A stretch of 10,698 nucleotides of DNA from Pseudomonadota bacterium (GTDB lineage Bacteria > Myxococcota_A > Polyangia > Polyangiales > Ga0077539): positions 1 through 10,698 of the forward strand of contig JAEYZO010000532.1 in assembly GCA_023428035.1 (NCBI GenBank), written 5' to 3'. This document shows, piece after piece, positions 1 to 6,229 of this stretch (the stretch's first letter is position 1; every line of letters starts with the position of its first letter). Below the pieces are notes generated by a model that ran no database searches, had not been told where the DNA came from, and saw nothing but the letters and a program-made list of their open reading frames with translations. The position numbers were made by a program, and so were the translations under genes.

Positions 1-16
1 TTCCCACCCTCTCCGC

Positions 17-2473
17 TCAGACCTCGTCGCGCGACGCGCCGGGTAGCGCCTTGGCGAGCGCGGTGCCCTTCAGCAGCCGAGAGAGCACGTCGGCGACGCT
101 CTCTCCGCCCATGATCGCGAGGGGCGCCATACTCTCGGCCACGCGCTCGGCGAGGGCCCGGTCGCTGAAGGCCTGGAGCGCCGCGATGAGGTCGGGCGAC
201 ACCGCCCCGGCCTTCTCGACCACCGCGCGCACCTCGGCCTGGAGCATCGCCACGCGCTGCTCCATCTGCGCGCGGGCGATGGCGAGGTCGACGTCGGAGG
301 TCGCCCTGCGTCGCGCGAGCTCCGCCTGGTGGATCGCCTCCAGCGCCGACTGCTCCTCGCGCTGCGCGGCCTGCTGCTCGCGGCGCACCGTGGCGGCGGC
401 GCCGACCTCGGCGACGGAGAGCTCCTGCGCGCGCTCGACCTCGCGCTGCTTCAGCCCGAGCTCCGCCACGCGGGTCGTCGACTGGAGCTCGGCGATCTCC
501 TTGCGCGAGGCCTCGAACTCCCGGGTGAGCTCCAGCTTCCTGCGCTCCCCGGCGATCTGCAGGGCCTGGCGCACCACCGAGTGCTGCGCCTCGACGAGCA
601 TCTTCGAGATCTCTTCGTCGCCGAGGGTCACGTCGAGCACCTCGACGTCGTAGACCCGCATCCCGTTCTCCTCGAAGGCGCGGCCGGGGCGCTTGCCCCC
701 CTCCACCGCGGCGCCGAGGATCACGTCCCTGAGGATGGAGACCGAGCGCGCGTAGAACTCCTCGACGCCGTACTGCTTCACCGCGTGGCGGATCAGCGAG
801 CGCAGGTGGTCGGTGAGGAACTTCACGTAGTTCTCGGCGTTGAACCAGCGCGCGGGCTCGCCCTCGAAGTTCACCCGGTACGAGAGCTTCAGGTGCACCT
901 GGCAGAGGTCGCGGGTCTCGGCCTCGACCGCGTCGCTCACCTTGTTGTGCAAGACGCGGAGGTACACCGTGCGCTGGAGCCGCTCGTCGCTCTTGGGCGT
1001 GCCCGTGGAGAGCTCCAGCGCCTGCAGGGTCTCGTCGTACTCGAGGAGGTGCGTCGCGGGGCCGACGATCACCCGACGGTCCCCCGTGCGGTTCACCACC
1101 ATCACGGCGTAGCCCGTCCATGCCGAGACCGAGACCGCGCCCTCGTAGCGGGTGTCGAGCACGAGGGTGCGCGGCGCGGTGTAGGTGTTGCGCCGCTGGA
1201 AGTCGTCCCCCGCGAAGGCCGCGGGCGCGGGCGCCGGCGCTCGCCCCGGCGCGTTCACGTTCACGGCCGACTCCGCGCGCAGCGACTTCTCCGCGAGGGG
1301 CCCGTCTCCGCTCGACGCCTTCGCCTGCATCAACCTCTGGTTCACCGCGAGGGCCTCGGTGTTCCCAGGGAACCACAGGGCCACGGTGCGCTCGTCGAGC
1401 ACCCGCCGCACCACGACCTCGCGCCGCGGGTCGGGCAGGAACATGCACGGCCCTCGCTTCAGCGCGATCTGCCCCGAGTTGCGGTCGAGCACGTAGCGCC
1501 CCTCGCCCGCGGGGATGGCGATCGCGTAGTGGATCTCCTGGTCGCCGTACTTGATGACCGCGTGCTCGGGCCGCGGGAAGTAGATCATCTGGTCGCGGCC
1601 GGTGATGAAGAGCTCGTCGCCGACCTTGTAGCTATGGCCGTCTTCTTCGTAGGGCGCGATGACCTTGACGTAGATGCCCGAGTTCTCGTTGAGCTCGATG
1701 GCGCGGAACTTCCGCGAGCCCCCCTTCTCGATGAAGGCCTCGGTGGGCCTGGGGAACACCACCGCGGGGCCCCGGATGAAGCGCTTGTTGCCGTCTTCGT
1801 CGAGGAGGATGCAGTACTCCAGGCGCTCGAGGGTGACCGCCTCGCGCACGTAGCGGCCGGCCGCGTCGGGCACGACCTCGACGCCCGTAGGCGGTAGGAA
1901 GAACGCGACCTCGGTGCCCTCGATCACCAGGAGCTGACCCATGGTGAGGTCCGCGGGCTGGATGCGGGGCTCCTCGGCCTCGCCGTCGGCGCCGATGCGC
2001 GGTCGGAAGACGGCGTCCTTCCAGTTCTTGCGCGCGGCCTCTTCGTCGTAGACGCGCACGACGACGTACTGGTTCGAGCGCAGGTGGTGGCCCTGGATCA
2101 CCCGCACCATCTGCCCGGGCCAGAGGGCGTAGGAGATGGGCCCCGCGGTGTTGACCTTCCGCCCGACGTCGAGCTCGGGGAGGTTGTTGAGCGCGCCGGT
2201 GCGCGGGTGCGACCCGTCGCGGGCGGGGTTCTTGAGCACCAGGTACCAGCCCTCGGGGGCGACGGCCATGGTCTGGGTCGCCTGCTCCAGCGAGCAGCGG
2301 TCGAAGCGCTTGGACTCGTAGTTGAAGACCACGGGCCGGTCGGTGTTGGCGAGGCTGGTCTTGTGGGGGCCGACGTAGACGTTGATGTTCCCCTTGGTCT
2401 CGTCGGAGATGAACGCGAACTCGTTCGGTGCGAGGACGAGGTCTCGCTCTCGCCCGCGGTCGTTCTCGGCCAT
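17..2473 (-). CDS. Bacterial major vault protein (MVP) homologue with SPFH-like shoulder domain
   Basis: This 818-residue protein is co-linear with eukaryotic MVP (about 890 residues), the only structural protein of the vault shell. Residues 1-375 hold beta repeats with the recurring form 'RxxxGPxxxxP' (GPHKTSLANTDRP near 35, RGPAVVFPRP near 234, KRGPCMFLPDP near 339) and 'AIELNENSGIYVK' near 258, which matches MVP 'AIPLDENEGIYVQ'. An Ala/Pro-rich linker covers 385-430. RRVIVGP (466-472) and ELSTGTPKS (487-495) match MVP ARVVFGP and SLSAGRPKR. The SPFH-like shoulder is 500-620, with HLKLSYRVNFE and EEFYARSVSILRDVILG aligning to MVP QLQLAYNWHFE and DDFHKNSARIIRTAVFG. A charged Ala/Glu/Gln/Arg-rich cap helix covers 625-755, and the cap tail follows. 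The start is supported by AAGGGAG seven bases before the ATG. Bacterial MVP homologues are known in a few phyla, but their role is unknown. No vault RNA or other vault partner is visible here. Confidence 0.88.
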   Translation of the reverse strand: MAENDRGRERDLVLAPNEFAFISDETKGNINVYVGPHKTSLANTDRPVVFNYESKRFDRCSLEQATQTMAVAPEGWYLVLKNPARDGSHPRTGALNNLPELDVGRKVNTAGPISYALWPGQMVRVIQGHHLRSNQYVVVRVYDEEAARKNWKDAVFRPRIGADGEAEEPRIQPADLTMGQLLVIEGTEVAFFLPPTGVEVVPDAAGRYVREAVTLERLEYCILLDEDGNKRFIRGPAVVFPRPTEAFIEKGGSRKFRAIELNENSGIYVKVIAPYEEDGHSYKVGDELFITGRDQMIYFPRPEHAVIKYGDQEIHYAIAIPAGEGRYVLDRNSGQIALKRGPCMFLPDPRREVVVRRVLDERTVALWFPGNTEALAVNQRLMQAKASSGDGPLAEKSLRAESAVNVNAPGRAPAPAPAAFAGDDFQRRNTYTAPRTLVLDTRYEGAVSVSAWTGYAVMVVNRTGDRRVIVGPATHLLEYDETLQALELSTGTPKSDERLQRTVYLRVLHNKVSDAVEAETRDLCQVHLKLSYRVNFEGEPARWFNAENYVKFLTDHLRSLIRHAVKQYGVEEFYARSVSILRDVILGAAVEGGKRPGRAFEENGMRVYDVEVLDVTLGDEEISKMLVEAQHSVVRQALQIAGERRKLELTREFEASRKEIAELQSTTRVAELGLKQREVERAQELSVAEVGAAATVRREQQAAQREEQSALEAIHQAELARRRATSDVDLAIARAQMEQRVAMLQAEVRAVVEKAGAVSPDLIAALQAFSDRALAERVAESMAPLAIMGGESVADVLSRLLKGTALAKALPGASRDEV

Positions 2474-2480
2474 GTGCAGT

Positions 2481-2513
2481 CTCCCTTCGGGTGCCGCGGT
2501 CCACCACCGCGGC
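2481..2513 (-). promoter_or_regulatory. Shine-Dalgarno and 8-bp inverted repeat in the vault-homologue leader
   Basis: Read on the minus strand, AAGGGAG (2481-2487) lies seven bases before the vault-homologue ATG and is a strong ribosome binding site. Five bases further upstream is a perfect inverted repeat, GCCGCGGT at 2493-2500 and ACCGCGGC at 2506-2513, with a 5-base spacer. It could be a dyad operator for a regulator of this divergent promoter region, or a leader hairpin. It has no T-tract, so it is not a classical terminator. I could not identify convincing -35/-10 boxes in the 137-bp divergent region. Confidence 0.5.
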
Positions 2514-2610
2514 GCGCGAGAGGGTAGGGCGAGCGAGCGCCGAGGCGTAGTGGTGACGTGTTGCCCGACGGCGGTTCTCGTGGTCGAAGGGCCTCGCGGC
2601 GACGGAGATC

Positions 2611-3333
2611 ATGCGCGACGACGAGGGCGAGGTTCACGCGGAAGGCACGGGCTCCATCGGCGTAGGGGAGCGCCGCGGGGGGCCGTGGTCGCGCGTGGCT
2701 CTGGTGGTGATCGTCGCGCTCGCGATGCTCCTCGCGTGGAGGATGGGCGTCTTCGCGAGGCTGTCGGATCCCTTGGCCTTCGCCCGCGCGGTGGGGGCGA
2801 TGGGGGTGAAGGGCTACGTGGCCTTCGTGGTGGCCTACGCGCTCTTGCAGCCCTTCGGGGTGCCGGGGACGGTGTTCGTGGTGGCGGCGCCCTTGATCTG
2901 GCCCTGGCCCGTGGCCTTCGCGCTGTCGATGGTGGGCACGATGCTGGCGAGCGTGATCGGGTTCAGCTTCGCGCGCTTCGTGGCGAGGGACTGGGTGAGC
3001 GCGCGCATCCCGAAGCGCTTCAGGAAGTACGACGCCGCGCTCGAGGCGCACGCGTTCCGCACGGTGTTCCTGCTGCGGCTGATCTTCTGGATGCCGCAGG
3101 CGCTGCACGCGTTCCTGGGCGTGTCGCGGGTGCCCTTCTGGACGCACGTGTGGGGCTCCCTCGCGGGCTACGCGCCGGTGCTGTTCGTGGTGAGCTACTT
3201 CGGCGCGAAGGTCTTCGACGCCCACGGGAACATGAAGCCCGAGGCGTGGCCGATCATGGGCGGGATGGTCGCGGCCTCGCTCACGGTGCTGCTCGTGGTG
3301 CGGGTGCTGGAGCGGCGGCGGGCCGCGGGGTAG
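2611..3333 (+). CDS. VTT-domain (TVP38/TMEM64, DedA-like) inner-membrane protein
   Basis: This is a 240-residue polytopic membrane protein. After a charged cytoplasmic N-terminus there are hydrophobic segments near residues 29-47, 67-81, 85-123 (broken by Pro and Gly, compatible with the re-entrant loop of the family), 150-165, 170-187 and 213-230. VTT-type signatures are the Pro-Gly-Thr turn PFGVPGTVFVVAAPLIWP (81-98), the helix GFSFARFVARDW (117-128), and LLRLIFWMPQALHAFLGVSR (154-173), which resembles the family's 'LLRLxPxxP...G' block. The family is linked to lipid scrambling or transport and membrane homeostasis, but the substrate of this member is unknown. GGAG (2604-2607) lies three bases before the ATG, which is close but usable. 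The gene is divergent from the vault homologue, 137 bp away. It is followed, after 80 bases, by the palindromic repeat array. Confidence 0.8.
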   Translation: MRDDEGEVHAEGTGSIGVGERRGGPWSRVALVVIVALAMLLAWRMGVFARLSDPLAFARAVGAMGVKGYVAFVVAYALLQPFGVPGTVFVVAAPLIWPWPVAFALSMVGTMLASVIGFSFARFVARDWVSARIPKRFRKYDAALEAHAFRTVFLLRLIFWMPQALHAFLGVSRVPFWTHVWGSLAGYAPVLFVVSYFGAKVFDAHGNMKPEAWPIMGGMVAASLTVLLVVRVLERRRAAG

Positions 3334-3374
3334 AGGCTCGGCGGGGGATGGAGGCCGCCCCCTCGTCGGGACCG

Positions 3375-3408
3375 CATATGTTCCTAAATGTTTCCAACCA
3401 CTTAGGAG
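3375..3408. other. AT-rich patch with TCCTAA/TTAGGA inverted repeat
   Basis: In a region that is otherwise extremely GC-rich, this short stretch (CATATGTTCCTAAATGTTTC and what follows) is conspicuously AT-rich. It contains the inverted repeat TCCTAA (3382-3387) and TTAGGA (3402-3407) with a 14-base spacer. It sits just before the first unit of the palindromic array, between convergent genes. It could be a protein-binding site or a remnant of something inserted. I cannot assign a function. Confidence 0.35.
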
Positions 3409-3413
3409 TGACG

Positions 3414-3633
3414 CTCCCCCCGCGCGGGTCGGCTGCACCCCCCTCGGGGGGTGCGTAGACCCGTCCGAGGGGATGTGCCGACCTTCCGGGAGGGATGCAC
3501 TGACCTCCCGGGGGGATCGCGGCTCCCGCTCCGGGGAGATGCGCTGACCTCCTCGGGGGGGTTCGCTCTACCCCCCTCGGGGGGTACACACCCCCGGCGG
3601 GGGGAGTGCTCGACCCCCCTCAGGGGGTACAGC
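3414..3633. repeat. Array of ten imperfect 22-bp palindromic tandem units
   Basis: The stretch divides without gaps into ten 22-bp units starting at 3414, 3436, 3458, 3480, 3502, 3524, 3546, 3568, 3590 and 3612. Each unit has a C-rich left arm, a short centre (often TC) and a G-rich right arm. The clearest hairpin is GCACCCCCCTCGGGGGGTGC at 3435-3454, a 9-bp perfect stem around TC. The units at 3568 and 3612 are almost as good. Linkers between stems tend to be (G/T)(A/G)CGCT-like. The period is not a multiple of three and the open frames across it look like shadows, so it is most likely non-coding. It lies between the 3' ends of the convergent membrane-protein and GFA-like genes. Transcription termination, mRNA 3'-end protection or protein binding are all possible. 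Confidence 0.8.
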
Positions 3634-3665
3634 CAACCCGCTCGCCCGAGCCTCGGCTCCCCCGC

Positions 3666-3773
3666 CTACGCTTCGCCCAGGTCGAAGACCTCGTCGAGCG
3701 CCATCTCGACGGCCTCGAAGGGCTCCGCGCGGAGGCGATCCCCGACCCCGCGATCGGTCTGCAGGTCGACCAT
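3666..3773 (-). pseudogene. Possible 35-codon gene stub or small ORF
   Basis: Downstream of the GFA-like gene, in the same direction, an ATG at 3773 opens a 35-codon frame (begins MVDLQTDRGVGDRLRAE, ends DEVFDLGEA, stop 3666-3668). All but a few codons end in G or C, and the composition is like a real soluble acidic C-terminus. There is no ribosome binding site. The frame stays open upstream into the end of the GFA-like gene, where it is just a shadow. The opposite strand in the same register also looks coding, so the call is weak. I do not recognise the peptide. It may be the tail of a gene lost when the neighbouring array or gene arrived. Confidence 0.25.
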
Positions 3774-3819
3774 CGGCGTCGAGGATGCGACCCGCCGTGC
3801 GCCGAGAGCAAGGCCGCCA

Positions 3820-4422
3820 TCACCCCGCGTCGGCCATCGCCCTCGCCGTCGCGAGCTCCTCTGGCGTCAGCACCCTCGGCGCCACCACGGGTACACCGTC
3901 ACCGTCGAAGAAGGGCGTGCGTCGGTAGCTCCCGCTCAGCAGCGCCCGCGCCATGACCGCCCCCGTGCGCCGTAGCGCCACCGCGAGGCCCAGCGGGCGA
4001 GTCTTCACCGCGCCCTTCGCGTGGTCGGTGTTCGCCGCCGTGAGCACCGGGCCGAAGCTCTCGTCCAGACCGCGTCCCTCCGCGTCGAGGCACGAGTGAA
4101 CCAGTCCGACGTACGACGCCTTCCACGTCGGCGCGGTGTTCCCGATGGGCGTGTCGCAACACCGCGCGTACCAGCGGAACAGCCCCGTCGGCGTCAGCCG
4201 CAGCAGCGCGAGCCGCTCGGCCCCCTCGGAGAAGCTCACGAGCGAGGGAGAGGTCTGCACGATGTCGGTGCCTCCCTTCGCGTCGAGCACGTCGGGGCGA
4301 CCGAGCGCGTGCGCGTAGGTCTGGCAGTCGCGGCAGTGACACACGACGCGGGAGACGGGGCGGGCGAGCGCGACGCTCCCGCGAAGGGCGCCGCAGCGGC
4401 ATCGGAGAGGGTGTTCGCTCAT
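3820..4422 (-). CDS. GFA-like zinc-site protein (DUF6151-type)
   Basis: This is a 200-residue soluble protein rich in paired cysteines in its first half: C8 and C10 (RCRCG), C28, C30 and C33 (CHCRDC), C88 and C89 (ARCCDTPIGN), plus C111. This arrangement is that of the GFA fold (named for glutathione-dependent formaldehyde-activating enzyme), where such cysteines bind structural and catalytic zinc. The whole-protein layout, with the conserved GLFRWYARCCDTP block and a C-terminal PFFDxDGxPV...PRVLTPEE segment, is what I remember of the DUF6151 subfamily. Substrate and reaction are unknown, and it should not be called a formaldehyde enzyme without further evidence. The start ATG lacks a clear Shine-Dalgarno. 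The gene is divergent from the muramidase gene across 106 bp, which must hold both promoters. Confidence 0.72.
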   Translation of the reverse strand: MSEHPLRCRCGALRGSVALARPVSRVVCHCRDCQTYAHALGRPDVLDAKGGTDIVQTSPSLVSFSEGAERLALLRLTPTGLFRWYARCCDTPIGNTAPTWKASYVGLVHSCLDAEGRGLDESFGPVLTAANTDHAKGAVKTRPLGLAVALRRTGAVMARALLSGSYRRTPFFDGDGVPVVAPRVLTPEELATARAMADAG

Positions 4423-4528
4423 AGGCCTGTGTGAGGTTGCGACCGCGAACGCAGTCTCAGACCAATGTCTTCCAACGCCCCGCGCCTTGACACTCCTCGC
4501 CTCGCGCTCGGACCCTTGGACCCACTCG

Positions 4529-6154
4529 ATGCGCGCTCGCCGACCCGTCGCCCGCCTCGCCCTCGCGTCGGTCGCGCTCCTCGCGGGCTGCTACGGCGGC
4601 GACACCGTCTCCCTCGGCACCGCCACCTCCGAGATCCACCAGCACTGCGCCGCGCGCACCGAGGTGCGAGGCATCGACGTCTCGCAGTGGCAGGGCGCGA
4701 TCCAGTGGTCGCGCCTGCCCGGCGCGGGGGTGCGCTTCGCGATCATCCGCCTGTCGAACAACATGTCGCTCGACACGCGCTTCAACGAGAACTGGGCCGC
4801 AGCGCGCACCGCAGGCGTGCTCCGCGGCGCGTACCACTATTTCAACCCGACCACCTCGGCGACGGGGCAGGCCAACTTCTTCGTCGACCACCTGCTCTCG
4901 CGCGGCTTCGGCGACGGAGACCTCCCGCCGATGCTCGACATCGAGTACGCCAACGTCGACACCAACGGCGACGGCGTGAACGACCGGCCGTCAGTCTCCG
5001 CGAGCGCCTACCAGGCCGCGATCCGCGCGTGGATCGACGTGATCCGAACGCGCCTCGGCCGCGAGCCCATCATCTACACCGGCGGCTACTACTGGGACTC
5101 CTGGGTGCAGTCCGCGGAGTGGGCCGCGAACCCGCTCTTCCACGCGGAGTACCCCAACTACTCCACCCGGCGGAGCTGGGGCGACCCGGTGCCCAACGGC
5201 GGCTGCGCGCGCTACGTGAGCAACCACTGGCCCCGCTACACCTTCTGGCAGTACGCGGGCGACAACACCATCGCCTCGTCGCTCGGCGGCGCGGGCACCT
5301 TCGGCTCCACCGCTGTCGACATGGACGTCTTCGACGGCACCCTCGAAGACCTGCGAGCGCTCGCCCGCGTCACGCCGCGACTCGACGCGCGCTTCGTGGG
5401 TCAGGGCTCCGACGCGGCGACCGAGACCGACGGGAGCGACGCGCAGTTCCACGTGTGTACGGGGCAGCGCGTCGCGTTCCATTTCGAGCTCGAGAACACG
5501 GGCTCGGCGGCGTGGCTCGACGCGGCCACCATGAGCGATCAGTGGGGCCGTTCGGTGCGCCTCGGGACCGTGCCCCACGACACGCCCGACCCGCTCAACG
5601 GTCTGGGCCGCGTGTCGCTCAACACCACGATGAACCGCGACGTGCGCCCCGACGGAGGCGCCTGCAACGACCGCGACGGCTGCCGCAGGGTGCGCTTCAA
5701 CCTCACGGGCACCGCGCCCTCGACGCCGGGTACGGTTCGCACCCGCTGGCAGCTCGTCGACGAGGCGCGCGCGTGGTTCGGGCCGGAGATGTGGTTGTCC
5801 TTCCACGTCGTCGACTGCCCCCGCGACGCGGGCGTGATCGACTCAGGCGCGGCGGTGGATGTCACGACGCCTCGCGACGTCGTGAGCGTCGACGCGGGCG
5901 CGGCGCGCGACGCTCGCGTGGTGGATGTGTCCCCGAGAGACGTCGCCGCGGCGAGTGACGTCACGATAGTCGACGCGGGCCCGCGCGACGCGAGGGTCGC
6001 CATCGACGTGGCGGCGAACGACGACGTGGAGCTCGCGCCGGACGTGACGCTCCACGGGGGCTGCGACGCGCGCCCGAGCGGGACGCGCGGCGGGGCGTGG
6101 GTGGTGGGTGTGCTGCTGGCGGCGGTGGGGGCGCGGCGACGGCGACGTCGGTAG
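4529..6154 (+). CDS. GH25 muramidase lipoprotein with NBR1-Ig-like domain and MYXO-CTERM tail
   Basis: The protein has 541 residues. I chose the ATG at 4529 because it begins a lipoprotein signal peptide (MRARRPVARL...LLAGC, lipobox Cys21). An in-frame TTG at 4487 would bury that signal. Residues 45-275 are a GH25 muramidase, which hydrolyses the MurNAc-GlcNAc bond of peptidoglycan. Visible motifs are GIDVSQWQG (48-56), the catalytic pair D137 and E139 in MLDIEY, YTGGYYW (183-189), WQYAG (240-244) and DMDVFDG (264-270). A calcium-loop-like DTNGDGVND (144-152) follows the catalytic pair. Residues 300-430 resemble the Ig-like domain of NBR1 (FHFELENTGSAAW, TRWQLVDEARAWFGPEMW). Residues 431-505 are an Asp/Val/Ala-rich stalk repeating VDAGxxRDAR. 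The tail GGCDARPSGTRGGAWVVG plus Leu/Ala and six Arg (510-541) is a MYXO-CTERM-type sorting signal. It is probably an exported or surface-attached wall hydrolase. Its 3' 118 bp are part of the direct repeat. Confidence 0.88.
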   Translation: MRARRPVARLALASVALLAGCYGGDTVSLGTATSEIHQHCAARTEVRGIDVSQWQGAIQWSRLPGAGVRFAIIRLSNNMSLDTRFNENWAAARTAGVLRGAYHYFNPTTSATGQANFFVDHLLSRGFGDGDLPPMLDIEYANVDTNGDGVNDRPSVSASAYQAAIRAWIDVIRTRLGREPIIYTGGYYWDSWVQSAEWAANPLFHAEYPNYSTRRSWGDPVPNGGCARYVSNHWPRYTFWQYAGDNTIASSLGGAGTFGSTAVDMDVFDGTLEDLRALARVTPRLDARFVGQGSDAATETDGSDAQFHVCTGQRVAFHFELENTGSAAWLDAATMSDQWGRSVRLGTVPHDTPDPLNGLGRVSLNTTMNRDVRPDGGACNDRDGCRRVRFNLTGTAPSTPGTVRTRWQLVDEARAWFGPEMWLSFHVVDCPRDAGVIDSGAAVDVTTPRDVVSVDAGAARDARVVDVSPRDVAAASDVTIVDAGPRDARVAIDVAANDDVELAPDVTLHGGCDARPSGTRGGAWVVGVLLAAVGARRRRRR

Positions 6155-6157
6155 GCG
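6037..6157 (+). repeat. Left copy of 121-bp direct repeat (MYXO-CTERM-coding end)
   Basis: This segment is repeated in the same orientation at 8666-8786, exactly 2629 bp away and with no indels. I count 8 mismatches over 121 bp. Four fall in the first 14 bases and four in the 107-bp core starting at 6051 with TCCACGGGGGCTGCGACGCG. Homology stops abruptly three bases after the muramidase stop codon (GGCG common, then TGAGGG here against CTACTG at the right). The left copy is the working end of the muramidase frame. Confidence 0.93.
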
Positions 6158-6207
6158 TGAGGGCGCGGACCGGCATTGGGCTGCCGAGGTTTCGCCCTCC
6201 GTCACGT

Positions 6208-6226
6208 CGCGGAGGTACGCTCCGCG
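6208..6226 (+). promoter_or_regulatory. Hairpin covering the Shine-Dalgarno of the endonuclease gene
   Basis: CGCGGAG (6208-6214) and CTCCGCG (6220-6226) form a perfect 7-bp stem around a 5-base loop (GTACG). The only good ribosome binding site for the endonuclease, GGAGGT (6211-6216), is inside the left arm and loop, and the ATG is at 6230, three bases after the hairpin. In mRNA the stem would hide the Shine-Dalgarno. The same dyad could alternatively be an operator at the DNA level. No controller (C) protein gene is present nearby. Confidence 0.45.
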
Positions 6227-6229
6227 CCG

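Noticed and set aside
329..1897. Long plus-strand frame of 522 codons opposite the vault homologue
   Set aside because: It is a high-GC antisense shadow with Arg/Leu/His-rich composition. The minus-strand frame matches a known family end to end.
17..2473. Ordinary flotillin/stomatin or colicin-uptake (TolA-like) annotation
   Set aside because: The SPFH-like part is only the middle third. The beta repeats before it and the cap helix and tail after it follow major vault protein order.
3281..3589. Open frame on the minus strand with Pro/Gly-rich repeats
   Set aside because: It crosses the 22-bp array, whose period is not a multiple of three. The apparent peptide repeat is a product of the DNA repeat.
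3414..3633. CRISPR array
   Set aside because: The units are contiguous 22-bp palindromes that have drifted, with no unique spacers of constant length between identical repeats and no cas genes.
4487..4528. Upstream TTG start for the muramidase
   Set aside because: It would put 14 polar residues before the lipoprotein signal peptide. The ATG at 4529 begins the signal directly.
4465..5958. Long Arg/Pro-rich plus-strand frame over the muramidase gene
   Set aside because: It is a shifted-frame shadow. The GH25 motifs, signal peptide and tail are all in the other frame.
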